From positions 62,001 to 126,000 of the forward strand of contig JAJEBW010000015.1 in the NCBI GenBank assembly GCA_022822325.1: 64,000 bases of DNA. The letters run 5' to 3'. This DNA is from Gemmatimonadota bacterium. GTDB lineage: Bacteria > Gemmatimonadota > Gemmatimonadetes > Longimicrobiales > Gaopeijiaceae. The position numbers and the translations under genes were made by a program. The notes under the pieces were generated by a model. That model made no database searches and had not been told where the DNA came from. It saw nothing but the letters and a program-made list of their open reading frames with translations. This document shows, piece after piece, positions 43,495 to 51,463 of the stretch (the stretch's first letter is position 1; each line of letters begins with the position of its first letter).

Positions 43495-44201
43495 CGGACC
43501 GCCTGCGTCAGCGCATGAACGAAGATGTTGACTCCCATCCGCAAAGCGTCCTCTCTGACCTCCGGAAGGTCCTCGTGAACGTCGGGGTCTTCCCAGCCGT
43601 CGCCGAGATCGGATTCGTAGCTGTAGATGACGAGCAGCCGCCCCTGATCGAAGATGCCGAAGGCCTGAGGGGGATTGCCGTCGTGTTCGTGGATCTTGGG
43701 GAGTCCGTCCGGGAATTGATAGGGGGCGCGGAAGACGGGGTGATCGGGGGGAAGTTCGACGAGCGCCCGGTCGGGGAAGACGCGCGCGATCTCTTCGCGG
43801 AAGGAGGCGTCGAGGCCGTAGTTGTCGTCGGCGTGGAGGAAGCCGCCCTCGAGGAGATAGCGGCGCAGCGCCAGACGTTCCTCGGGGGAGAAGCGGACGT
43901 CGCCGTGGCCGGTCATGTAGAGGAAGGGGAAGTCGCGCAGCGCCGGGTCGGTGGGACGGAGGACGACCTCGCGCTCGGCGGTGGGGATCCCGGTCCGTTC
44001 GCGCACCTCGGCCAGGAGATTGGGAAGGGACGAAGGATTGGCGTACCAGTCGCCGCCGCCCTCGTACTGGAGGCGCGCGATCGTGATGGGACCGCCGGGC
44101 TGGGCCTGGAGGCCGGGCTGGAGGACCGGCGCGAAGAGGAGGGGCGCCGCGATCGCCATTGCCGGGCCGGACCCCGGGACAATCCTGCGACGCATCGTCA
44201 T
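43491..44201 (-). CDS. DUF4159 domain protein (periplasmic, amidotransferase-like fold)
   Basis: 236 residues from the ATG at 44201, preceded by GGAGGA with five-base spacing; a second ATG two codons on is equivalent. Signal peptide MTMRRRIVPGSGPAMAIAAP continuing to LQAQPGG. DUF4159 core: IARLQYEGGGDWYANPSSLP, FPFLYMTGHGDVRFSPEERL, YLLEGGFLHADDNYGLDASF and VIYSYESDLGDGWEDPDVHE. The family has a GATase1-like fold without proven activity. It is first in a coupled chain with DUF4175, the TPR protein and the 'AsnB-like' protein, and starts one base after the rsmI stop. Confidence 0.9.
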   Translation of the reverse strand: MTMRRRIVPGSGPAMAIAAPLLFAPVLQPGLQAQPGGPITIARLQYEGGGDWYANPSSLPNLLAEVRERTGIPTAEREVVLRPTDPALRDFPFLYMTGHGDVRFSPEERLALRRYLLEGGFLHADDNYGLDASFREEIARVFPDRALVELPPDHPVFRAPYQFPDGLPKIHEHDGNPPQAFGIFDQGRLLVIYSYESDLGDGWEDPDVHEDLPEVREDALRMGVNIFVHALTQAVR

Positions 44202-44202
44202 A

Positions 44203-45156
44203 TCAGTCCTCCTCCCGCGGGTTCGGATCCGCGTCCAGGGGGCCGCCCGCCGCGACCGCTCCCGCCGAAGCGCGGGTCTTTGGGCCAGCGGGGTCCGCGG
44301 AGGACCTCCCCCGCCCCGCCCCGCGCACGGCATCGTAGGCCTCGCTGCGGGTCGCTCCCGAGCGGGCCGCCACCTCGCGGGCGGCCGCCGTGGGCGCCAA
44401 CCCCGCCGCCAGCGCCTGGCGGGCCAGCGAATCCAGCTCCGCGGGATCGACCCGGCGCCGTCCCCGCCGCCCCTCCACCACCACCGTCACCTCGCCGCGG
44501 GGCGTCCTCTCGCCAAAGCGCCGCGCCGCCTCGGCCGCCGTTCCCCGGAAGATCTCCTCGTGCAGCTTGGTCAGCTCGCGGCAGACGGCCACCCGCCGCT
44601 CGCCCGCATCCGGCCGCGCCCGCAGCCGCTCGTCCAACTCCGCGAGCAACGCCGCCAGCCGCCCCGGCGACTCGAAGAGGACTGTGGTTTCGGCCGCGTC
44701 GATGATCGCCTCCAGCGCCCGGGCCCGCGCTCCCGCCTTGCGCGGCGCGAATCCCCGAAAGGTGAATGGCACGCAAGGTAGTCCCGAGACCGCCAATGCC
44801 GCGAGGATGGCCGACGGACCCGGCACCGGCGCCACCTGGGCGCCGTCCTCGACCGCCGCGGCCACCAGCCGTTCCCCCGGGTCGGAAAGAAGGGGCGTTC
44901 CGGCGTCGGAGATCAGCGCAATGTCTTCGCCGCGCGCGAGCCAGCGCCGAACTCGCGGCGTTCGCGCGGCCTCGTTGTGGGCGTGCAGCGAAAGGGGCCG
45001 CGTCGCCACCCCGATGCGCGAGAGGAGGGTGCGAGCCCTGCGAGTGTCTTCCGCCAGGATCCGGTCCGCCTGCGCCAGCGTCCTCTGGGCGCGCTCCGAC
45101 AGATCGGCGAGATTCCCGATCGGAGTCGCCACCAGAAAGAGCCGGCCCGTCTTCAT
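44203..45156 (-). CDS. rsmI: 16S rRNA (cytidine1402-2'-O)-methyltransferase RsmI
   Basis: 317 residues. SAM-dependent tetrapyrrole-methylase-fold enzyme that modifies C1402 in the ribosomal P site. Landmarks: LFLVATPIGNLADLSERAQR, ILAEDTRRARTLLSRIGV, ALISDAGTPLLSDPGERLVA, PVPGPSAILAALAVSGLP, PFTFRGFAPRK and TKLHEEIFRGT. The tail contains an extra helical HTH-like segment. It starts 47 bp after the trxA stop. Confidence 0.96.
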   Translation of the reverse strand: MKTGRLFLVATPIGNLADLSERAQRTLAQADRILAEDTRRARTLLSRIGVATRPLSLHAHNEAARTPRVRRWLARGEDIALISDAGTPLLSDPGERLVAAAVEDGAQVAPVPGPSAILAALAVSGLPCVPFTFRGFAPRKAGARARALEAIIDAAETTVLFESPGRLAALLAELDERLRARPDAGERRVAVCRELTKLHEEIFRGTAAEAARRFGERTPRGEVTVVVEGRRGRRRVDPAELDSLARQALAAGLAPTAAAREVAARSGATRSEAYDAVRGAGRGRSSADPAGPKTRASAGAVAAGGPLDADPNPREED

Positions 45157-45203
45157 CCTGGCAGGACCGATTCATTCCGAACGCCGCGTCATCCCGAACC
45201 GCT

Positions 45204-45536
45204 TTACAGCAGCCGGGCGATCTTCTCTTCCAGTTGCGCCTTCGGCACCGCCCCGATCACCGTGTCCACATGCTTTCCCCCGCGGAAGAAGAGGATGGTG
45301 GGGATCGAACGCACCCCGAAGCGCATGGAGGTGGACATGTTGGCGTCCACATCGAGCTTCCCCACGCGCACGCGATCGGCGTAGTCGTCGGCCAGCTCGG
45401 CGACCAGCGGGGCGATGATCCGGCAGGGACCGCACCACTCGGCCCAGAAATCGACCATGGCGAGACCGTCGAAGTTCTCGATCTGTTCCCGGAAGTTGTC
45501 GTCGGTGAGGGTGACGAGGTTCGCGCTGTCTGCCAT
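45204..45536 (-). CDS. trxA: Thioredoxin
   Basis: 110 residues with the redox site WCGPC in MVDFWAEWCGPCRIIAPLV and the cis-Pro segment RSIPTILFFRGG; ends AQLEEKIARLL. Cytosolic disulfide reductase. The ATG at 45536 has AAGGGA upstream, and this ribosome-binding region is duplicated in tandem (see the repeat at 45536-45565). A longer upstream frame is noise. The next gene downstream is rsmI. Confidence 0.97.
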   Translation of the reverse strand: MADSANLVTLTDDNFREQIENFDGLAMVDFWAEWCGPCRIIAPLVAELADDYADRVRVGKLDVDANMSTSMRFGVRSIPTILFFRGGKHVDTVIGAVPKAQLEEKIARLL

Positions 45537-45565
45537 TATGATTGTTCCCTTTATGATTGTGCCCT
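45536..45565 (-). repeat. 15-bp tandem duplication covering the trxA ribosome-binding site
   Basis: TTATGATTGTTCCCT (45536-45550) is followed at once by TTATGATTGTGCCCT (45551-45565), one mismatch. On the minus strand each copy contains AAGGG, so trxA has two consecutive Shine-Dalgarno-like sites, the nearer being about 9 bases from the ATG. Confidence 0.7.
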
Positions 45566-45575
45566 TGGGGTGTCG

Positions 45576-45636
45576 GATTGGGGGCGCGTCCGAATTGCAG
45601 GCGCGTCGCAATTTGTAGGCGCGTCCCAATTGTAAA
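45576..45636. repeat. About 17-bp tandem repeats upstream of trxA
   Basis: Three and a half imperfect units of (G/C)AATTG..GGCGCGTC lie between trxA (minus) and the epimerase-like gene (plus). The core GGCGCGTC starts at about 45583, 45600 and 45618. This is the only AT-containing block in the divergent region and probably overlaps both promoters. A TTTACA on the minus strand (45636-45631) is a possible -35 for trxA. Confidence 0.55.
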
Positions 45637-45665
45637 CAGATTCGCCGGCAAAAGGGGGAAGAGCG

Positions 45666-46202
45666 ATGCGCGCGGATGCGAGGGCGGCCGAGCCGGGCAA
45701 GCCGGCGGGGGTGGACGAAATGCCGGGAACGACCGGCCGCGCGGGGAGCGACGCGGACCCGGAAGACCTTTCCATTGGGGACCTGGCCTTGGGGGAGCTG
45801 GCCTTCTCCTTTGGGGATCTGGCCTTCGACCATGTGGCGATCGCGGCGCGGTCCTTCGACGGGATTCTGCCGCTCCTGGAGGCGCTGGCGGGCGAGCGCG
45901 CGACGGAGCCGGCGCGGGTGGAGTCCCAGGGTGTGGAGGTGTGCTTCGTGGGGGACCGGGTCGAGCTGATCCGGCCGCTGGACGAGGATGGCGGCGTGGC
46001 GCGATTCCTGGCGGCGCGGGGGCCGGGTCTGCACCACATCGCCTACCGCGTGACGGCGCTGGAGGAGCGGATGGCGGAGCTGAAGGCGCGAGGGTACCGT
46101 TTCACCTCGGAGGAAGCGACGGTGGGAGTGAAGGGACGCCGGATCGCCTTTCTGCACCCACGGAGCGCGGGGGGAGTGCTGGTGGAGCTGGTGGAGGGCT
46201 GA
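45666..46202 (+). CDS. VOC-fold protein, methylmalonyl-CoA epimerase-like
   Basis: 178 residues. After an unusual 50-residue acidic, low-complexity N-terminal extension the VOC metal fold begins: LAFDHVAIAARSFDG (first ligand His), VELIRPLDEDGGVARFLAAR (Glu), GLHHIAYRVTALEERMAELK (His) and AFLHPRSAGGVLVELVEG (terminal Glu). The last block closely matches methylmalonyl-CoA epimerase, which interconverts the R and S epimers in propionate metabolism. The mutase is not in the window, so specificity is inferred. The ATG at 45666 follows GGGGGA; a later start within the extension cannot be excluded. Divergent from trxA. Confidence 0.83.
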   Translation: MRADARAAEPGKPAGVDEMPGTTGRAGSDADPEDLSIGDLALGELAFSFGDLAFDHVAIAARSFDGILPLLEALAGERATEPARVESQGVEVCFVGDRVELIRPLDEDGGVARFLAARGPGLHHIAYRVTALEERMAELKARGYRFTSEEATVGVKGRRIAFLHPRSAGGVLVELVEG

Positions 46203-46312
46203 AACCCCGGGGTGGCCGACGCCGGACGCCGCCCGTTGGCCCTTCGCTCCTGCCCGGCCCCGCATCCGGGCCCATGGGCGTGGAGTTCGCCCCCCGTCGG
46301 CGGGTTGCCCCT

Positions 46313-47416
46313 TCAGCGCCGCGTCCAGATCAGGATCACTCCGCACGATGCGCCGGTGCCCGCGTACTGCGGCGGGAGGCCCGAGGAAGTGGGGAAGACT
46401 TCGACGCCGGAGACCGCCGAGGGATCGATCAGGTGGTTGACGACGGCCGGTTCGCTTCCGCCCCGGCTGGTCAGGACGCCGTCGAGGAGGACGCGCGGAT
46501 AGCAGCGCTCGGTGCTCGAGGAGCGACCGCCGCGCAGGACGATGTAGCGTTCGAGGGGGTTGTCGGGATCGGGCACGACCTCGGCGCCGGGGATGCGGGT
46601 GAAGAGATCGGTCATCTGGGCGGGCGTGCGATCCTCGATGGCGGCGCGGTCGATGAAGGAGCCGAAGCCGTCCTCGGCGCGCCTGTAGAAGCCGACGTCC
46701 TGCAGCTTGATCTCGCGGCGCTCGACGGTGACCTCGAGGGGATCGACCTCGAGCGGATCGGGAGACAGCGTGATGCGCAGATTGGTCACCCGGCCGCGGA
46801 CGACCTGGATGGATTCGGTTCGGGTGGCGAAGCCGATCTGGGTGAATTCGACCAGGCTCGGACCGGCGGGCAGGTTGTCGAGCGAGAAGCGGCCGCGCCG
46901 GTCGGTGACGGTCTCGGCATCCGGAGCGCCCTCGCCCCGGCGTTCCCGCACCCGCACGGTGACGCCCCGCAGCGCGCTGCCCCCCTGGGCGTCGTTCACC
47001 ACCCCGACGATCCCCGTCATCAGACCGTCGTCGTCGGCCGCCACCGGCTGCATGGTGGTGGTGAAGTCGCCCGGGCGCAGGACCGCGAAGTCGCCGACCG
47101 CCGGTTGGTAGAGGGGGTGCGTGAGCCGCAGCGTGTACTGGCCGACGGGGACCGAATTCAGGCTGAAGCGGCCATCGCCATCGGTCTCGACGATGAAACC
47201 CAGGCCACCGAGCGCGACGGTGACGCCGGAGATCGGTTGCCGGGTGACGGCGTCGAGGATCGTGCCCGAGATCGTGACGAGGTCGTCGCGGGGGGTCTGG
47301 GGGGTGGCGGGGGCGGGAAGCGCGAGGAAGAGCGGGAGGGCGAGGCCGAAGACGGGGAGGCGCGGCGGGGGGCGGCCGGGGGAAGCAAAGGGGGAGGGGT
47401 GCCGCGGGTGGCGCAT
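46313..47416 (-). CDS. Outer-membrane-associated protein with two carboxypeptidase-regulatory domains and a TonB plug-like domain, no barrel
   Basis: 367 residues from ATG 47416 with a signal peptide (VFGLALPLFLALPAPATPQ). Two CarboxypepD_reg-like beta domains: VTISGTILDAVTRQPISGV/GDGRFSLNSVPVGQYTLRL, and GIVVNDAQ-type strands with DRRGRFSLDNLPAGPSLVEF. A plug-like region follows (RTPAQMTDLFTRIPGAEVVP, RVLLDGVLTS) that ends at GASCGVILIWTRR. The 22-strand barrel of a TonB receptor is absent, and the end looks natural rather than truncated. Two Cys (CYP, SCG) may form a disulfide. It is divergent from the carbohydrate-binding lipoprotein, sharing the operator region at 47527-47576. Confidence 0.82.
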   Translation of the reverse strand: MRHPRHPSPFASPGRPPPRLPVFGLALPLFLALPAPATPQTPRDDLVTISGTILDAVTRQPISGVTVALGGLGFIVETDGDGRFSLNSVPVGQYTLRLTHPLYQPAVGDFAVLRPGDFTTTMQPVAADDDGLMTGIVGVVNDAQGGSALRGVTVRVRERRGEGAPDAETVTDRRGRFSLDNLPAGPSLVEFTQIGFATRTESIQVVRGRVTNLRITLSPDPLEVDPLEVTVERREIKLQDVGFYRRAEDGFGSFIDRAAIEDRTPAQMTDLFTRIPGAEVVPDPDNPLERYIVLRGGRSSSTERCYPRVLLDGVLTSRGGSEPAVVNHLIDPSAVSGVEVFPTSSGLPPQYAGTGASCGVILIWTRR

Positions 47417-47526
47417 GGATCGGAGAGCTCCGGTGGGGGCGAGGATGGCCGTGGGGGATTTTGGGGCGGGGGGGTGGGGGCGGCAAGGCGAGGGGCGGTG
47501 GGCGCGGGGATTTCCTGGGCGGTTTC

Positions 47527-47576
47527 TTGACAACGCGCCATTCTCGTCCGCACTTTGTTCGGCAACCGAACAAAGT
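47527..47576 (+). promoter_or_regulatory. Promoter with palindromic operator upstream of the glucan locus, copy 1
   Basis: TTGACA at 47527-47532, a 19-bp spacer, then a perfect palindrome: ACTTTGTTCGG (47552-47562), CAA, CCGAACAAAGT (47566-47576). The palindrome covers the expected -10 area, fitting a repressor site. The identical 25-bp element with the same TTGACA and 19-bp spacing stands before the glycosidase gene at 60838. It is 68 bp upstream of the lipoprotein ATG. The ROK regulator at 50214 is the obvious candidate to bind it. Confidence 0.75.
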
Positions 47577-47644
47577 CGGGGGGACCGCGCTTTCCGGTGG
47601 TCCGACCGGCTCTCAAGCGCATCCGTTCATGTGGGGAATCGACG

Positions 47645-50155
47645 ATGACAGCGCGCACTTCCTATCGGCTGGTCACTGCCTTCGCGGCCGCCTTCAACCG
47701 AAGAGGCCCGGGGCCGCGGGACGACGGAAGTCTCGCGCGGAGGGACGGGTCGCGGCCGGTCCTGCTCCTGGCGCTCCTGGCCGTCGCGGGCTGCGAGAGA
47801 GATCTCGGGGTCCTCGATCCGGCCCCCTTCCCTCCCGAAGCGGCGGTCTTCCACGACGGCTTCGGTCCCGGGGTCCAGTTCTCGGCCTTCGGCGGGTCCA
47901 AGGTCGATGCGCTGGACATCGAGCACGACGAGGTCTACCGCGGGACGGCGGCGCTGAAGTTCACGGTCCCGGCTCCCTCCGATCCATCGGGCGGCTACGC
48001 GGGAGGCGTCTTTTTTTCGGTGGTCCCCCGCGACCTGACCGGCTTCGACGCCCTCACCTTCTGGGCCCGGTCCAGCACGGCGGCCACGATCAACACGATC
48101 GGGATCGGCAACGACAACAGCGGCGCCTCGCGCTATCCCGCCACGGTCGAGGGGCTGCCCTTCTCCACCCGCTGGACCAAGTACGCCGTTCCGATTCCCC
48201 TGCCCGCCAAACTGGGCGAGGAGCGCGGCCTCTTCCTGATCGCGGAGGGTTCCGAGTATCCGGTCGGCTACGACATCTTCTTCGACGACGTGCAGTTCGA
48301 GAGACTGGGCACGCTCGCCAACCCGCGGCCGGCCATTGCCGGGCAGACGGTGAATGGCGAGGTCGGCGGCACGCTGGCGATCGGCGGCACGACGGTGACC
48401 TTCGACGTGAACGGGCGGGACCAGACCGTGTTGGCGGCTCCGGCCTACTTCACCTTCGCTTCGTCGGACGCGGGGGTGGCTTCGGTGACGCCCGACGGCT
48501 CCATCTCGCTCGTCGGCGCGGGAACCGCCGCGATCACCGCCACCCTGGGTTCGACCGCGGCGGCCGGGGCGGTGACGGTCAATGTCTTCGCGCCTCCGAC
48601 CAGCGCGCCCCCCACCCCGATGGTGCCCCCCGAGGATGTGATCTCGCTCTTCAGCGACGCCTACGACGATGTTCCGGTGGACACCTGGTCGGCGGATTGG
48701 GATGTGGCCGACGTGGAAGACGTCGCGGTGCAGGGCGACCCGGCCAAGAGGTACACGAACCTGGCCTACGCGGGGATCGAGTTCACCTCGCAGCCGGTCG
48801 ACGCCTCGTCGATGACTTACCTGCATGTGGACCTCTGGACGAACGATCCGTCGGCCTTCCGGATCAAGCTGGTGGACTTCGGCGGCAACGGCGTCTTCGG
48901 CGGCGGCGACGACAGCGAGCACGAGATCACCCTCGACACCGGCACGATGCCGCCGATCGCGTCCGGCCAGTGGAACGCCCTGGACATCCCGCTCGCGGAC
49001 TTCGCCGGCCTGGCGAACCGTGCGCACCTCGCGCAGATGATCATCTCGGGTGCAAGTCCGACGGTGTACCTGGACAACGTCTTCTTCTACACGACCGAGC
49101 CTCCGGGACCGACCGCTCCCGAGGAAGCGGCGCCGACGCCCCCGCATCCGGCCGCCAACGTCGTCTCGCTCTTCAGCGACGCCTACGACGACGCGACGGT
49201 CGACACCTGGTCGGCCTCGTGGGACCAGGCGGATGTGGAGGACGTGCAGATTGCGGGCGACGCGGTCAAGCGGTACGCCAACCTGACCTTCGCCGGAATC
49301 GAGTTCACCTCGGCCCCGGTCGACGCCAGCGCCGCGACCCACTTCCACTTCGATTTCTGGACCCCGGATCCCACCGCCGCCCCCGCCGCCTTCCGCGTGA
49401 AGCTCGTGGACTTCGGCGCCGACGGCGGCTTCGGAGGGGGAGACGACACCGAACACGAAGTCGCCCTCACCGACGCGTCCGATCCCCCGCTGGCCACCGG
49501 CGAGTGGGTGGGATTCGACCTTGCCTTCGCCGACATGACGGGTCTCGCGAACCGGGAGCACCTCGCGCAGCTCATCATCTCGGGCGACCCGAACACCGTC
49601 TTCGTCGACAATCTGTACTTCTACTCCGCCGCCGCGACCGAGCCGGCCGAACCGGCGCCGGCGCCCGCGCACGCAGCCGAGGACGTCGTCTCGCTCTTCA
49701 GCGACGCCTACACCGACGCGACGGTCGACACCTGGTCGGCCTCGTGGGACCAGGCGGATGTGGAGGACGTGCAAATTGCGGGCGACGCGGTCAAGCGGTA
49801 CGCCAACCTGACCTTCGCCGGAATCGAGTTCACCTCGGCCCCGGTCGACGCCGGCGAGATGACCCACTTCCACTTCGATTTCTGGACCCCGGATCCCACC
49901 GGAGATCCCGCCGTCTTCCGCGTGAAGCTCGTGGACTTCGGCGCCGACGGCGGCTTCGGAGGGGGAGACGACACCGAGCACGAGATCACCCTGAACGCCG
50001 CCTCCGACCCTCCGCTGGCGACGGGAAGGTGGGTCCGGTACGACATTCCGCTCACGGCCTTCACGGGGCTGACCGCGCGCGGCCACCTCGCCCAGCTCAT
50101 CATCTCGGGCGACCCGAACACCGTCTTCATCGACAACGTGTACCTGCACAGGTGA
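47645..50155 (+). CDS. Lipoprotein with galactose-binding-like, Ig-like and three carbohydrate-binding repeats
   Basis: 836 residues from ATG 47645. The signal VLLLALLAVAGCERD contains lipobox VAGC. Residues about 58-215 form a CBM11-like beta sandwich (AVFHDGFGPGVQFSAFGGSK; GYDIFFDDVQFERLG). About 225-318 is a Big_2-like Ig domain (FASSDAGVASVTPDGSISLV). Three repeats of roughly 155 residues start at 330, 506 and 681, each opening DVxSLFSDAY, with IEFTSxPVDA in the middle and closing HLAQxIISG and DNVxxY. Such repeats accompany laminarinases of Bacteroidota. It likely binds beta-glucan at the cell surface. Next come the ROK regulator, GH16 and transporter. Confidence 0.88.
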   Translation: MTARTSYRLVTAFAAAFNRRGPGPRDDGSLARRDGSRPVLLLALLAVAGCERDLGVLDPAPFPPEAAVFHDGFGPGVQFSAFGGSKVDALDIEHDEVYRGTAALKFTVPAPSDPSGGYAGGVFFSVVPRDLTGFDALTFWARSSTAATINTIGIGNDNSGASRYPATVEGLPFSTRWTKYAVPIPLPAKLGEERGLFLIAEGSEYPVGYDIFFDDVQFERLGTLANPRPAIAGQTVNGEVGGTLAIGGTTVTFDVNGRDQTVLAAPAYFTFASSDAGVASVTPDGSISLVGAGTAAITATLGSTAAAGAVTVNVFAPPTSAPPTPMVPPEDVISLFSDAYDDVPVDTWSADWDVADVEDVAVQGDPAKRYTNLAYAGIEFTSQPVDASSMTYLHVDLWTNDPSAFRIKLVDFGGNGVFGGGDDSEHEITLDTGTMPPIASGQWNALDIPLADFAGLANRAHLAQMIISGASPTVYLDNVFFYTTEPPGPTAPEEAAPTPPHPAANVVSLFSDAYDDATVDTWSASWDQADVEDVQIAGDAVKRYANLTFAGIEFTSAPVDASAATHFHFDFWTPDPTAAPAAFRVKLVDFGADGGFGGGDDTEHEVALTDASDPPLATGEWVGFDLAFADMTGLANREHLAQLIISGDPNTVFVDNLYFYSAAATEPAEPAPAPAHAAEDVVSLFSDAYTDATVDTWSASWDQADVEDVQIAGDAVKRYANLTFAGIEFTSAPVDAGEMTHFHFDFWTPDPTGDPAVFRVKLVDFGADGGFGGGDDTEHEITLNAASDPPLATGRWVRYDIPLTAFTGLTARGHLAQLIISGDPNTVFIDNVYLHR
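49160..49852 (+). repeat. Recent internal duplication in the carbohydrate-binding lipoprotein
   Basis: 49160-49327 and 49685-49852 (168 bp each, offset 525 bp) differ at only three positions by my reading, far closer than either is to the first repeat at 48632. A further identical tract around GACTTCGGCGCCGACGGCGG follows in both units. This points to a recent duplication or gene conversion of the last two binding repeats. Confidence 0.8.
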
Positions 50156-50213
50156 TTTTTCGCCGACGGCGGTTGGGAAGGCGGGCGAGCGGCCGGACGG
50201 GGAGGCCGGCGAG

Positions 50214-51443
50214 GTGACGAAGGGGAGACGGGTCCGGGCCGCCCCCGCGATCGACCAGGACGTCACCACCTCGGTCCTCCGCCTCGTCTGGAAGCGCCGC
50301 CGGGTTTCGCGCGCCGAGATCGCGCGCCGGACGGGCCGCTCGCCCTCCACCATATCGGATGCGGTCGCGCGTCTGCTCGACGCCGGTCTGTTCGAGGAGC
50401 GGGGCAGCGGCCGGAGCCGGGGGGGACGGCGCCCCATCCTGATCGGGTTTCGGGACGACGCGGGCGTCATCCTCGGGGTCGATCTGGGAGCGACCCACCT
50501 TTCGGTCATCCTCATGGACCTCCACGGCGCCGAGCTGGCGTGGCGCGAGCGGCCCCATCCCGTGCGCACCGATCCCGTCGGCGCCGGAAAGCTCGTCGTG
50601 GAGCTGTGCCGCGAATGTCTTGTCGAGTGGATGGGCGATCCGCGGCTGCTCCTGGGTGTGGGCGTGGCGGTGCCGAGTCCGGTCGATCCCGATTCCCCCG
50701 ACCGCGTGCTCGACCGGATCCATCCGGCCTGGCGAGGCGGCGCGATTCTGGACCGGATCGACGCGGCTCTGGGAGCGCCCGTCTTCGTCGAGAACGACGC
50801 CAATCTCGGTGCGGTGGCCGAACGCTGGTGGGGGGAAGCGGTGGGAATCGACGACTTCGTCTATCTGAAGGTCTCCACCGGGGTGGGCGCGGGCATCATG
50901 ATCGGGGGGGAGATCTACCGGGGCGCCACCGGGGTGGCCGGAGAGATCGGTCACCTGGCGATCGACCCCGGGGGACCGGAATGCATCTGCGGAAACCGCG
51001 GCTGTCTGACCACCTTCGTGGGCGCGCGCCACCTCCTGGACCGGGCGCGGACGCTAAGCGCGCACTACCCGGAGAGCTCCCTGGCCGGCGACCGCTTCGA
51101 CATTCACGCGATCGAGGACGCCGCGCTGGCCGGCGATCCCCTCGCGCTCCGGATCGTGAACGAGGCCGCCGAACGGTTGGGAACGGTGATCGCCGGAATG
51201 CTCAACCTCCTCAATCCCGGTTCGGTCATCATCGGCGGAAGCCTGGCCCGCGCGGGCGACCGCCTGATCGATCCCCTGCGCCGCGTCGTCGCCAACCGCA
51301 CGCTGGTCGCGTCGGCGGCGGCCTCCGACATCCGCACGAGCGATCTGGGCAAACGCGCGACCGCGCTCGGCGCCGCGACCCATGTGCTCGTCGCCGCACT
51401 CGAGAATCCCCGCCTCTTCCCCGGGGTCGGGTCCTCGCACTGA
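50214..51443 (+). CDS. ROK-family transcriptional regulator
   Basis: 409 residues from GTG 50214. N-terminal winged helix-turn-helix: VLRLVWKRRRVSRAEIARRT, GRSPSTISDAVARLLDAGLF. The C-terminal sugar-kinase-like ROK domain has the phosphate loop GVDLGATHLSVI, FVENDANLGAVAERWW, STGVGAGIMIGGEIYRGATG and the zinc motif Cys257-x-Cys259-x4-Cys264 (CICGNRGCL). ROK regulators of this type repress sugar genes and release DNA on binding a sugar. It sits inside the glucan locus, 58 bp after the binding lipoprotein and 20 bp before GH16. Predicted to recognise the palindrome at 47552-47576 and 60868-60892. Confidence 0.93.
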   Translation: MTKGRRVRAAPAIDQDVTTSVLRLVWKRRRVSRAEIARRTGRSPSTISDAVARLLDAGLFEERGSGRSRGGRRPILIGFRDDAGVILGVDLGATHLSVILMDLHGAELAWRERPHPVRTDPVGAGKLVVELCRECLVEWMGDPRLLLGVGVAVPSPVDPDSPDRVLDRIHPAWRGGAILDRIDAALGAPVFVENDANLGAVAERWWGEAVGIDDFVYLKVSTGVGAGIMIGGEIYRGATGVAGEIGHLAIDPGGPECICGNRGCLTTFVGARHLLDRARTLSAHYPESSLAGDRFDIHAIEDAALAGDPLALRIVNEAAERLGTVIAGMLNLLNPGSVIIGGSLARAGDRLIDPLRRVVANRTLVASAAASDIRTSDLGKRATALGAATHVLVAALENPRLFPGVGSSH

Positions 51444-51463
51444 AATCCCTGGAGGGAAACGAC

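Noticed and set aside
47555-47644. Upstream start for the binding lipoprotein giving MFGNRTK (and likewise 60889-60839 for the glycosidase)
   Set aside because: Both begin at a TTG inside the operator palindrome; the MFGNRTK sequence is just the operator read as codons. The downstream ATGs have better signals.
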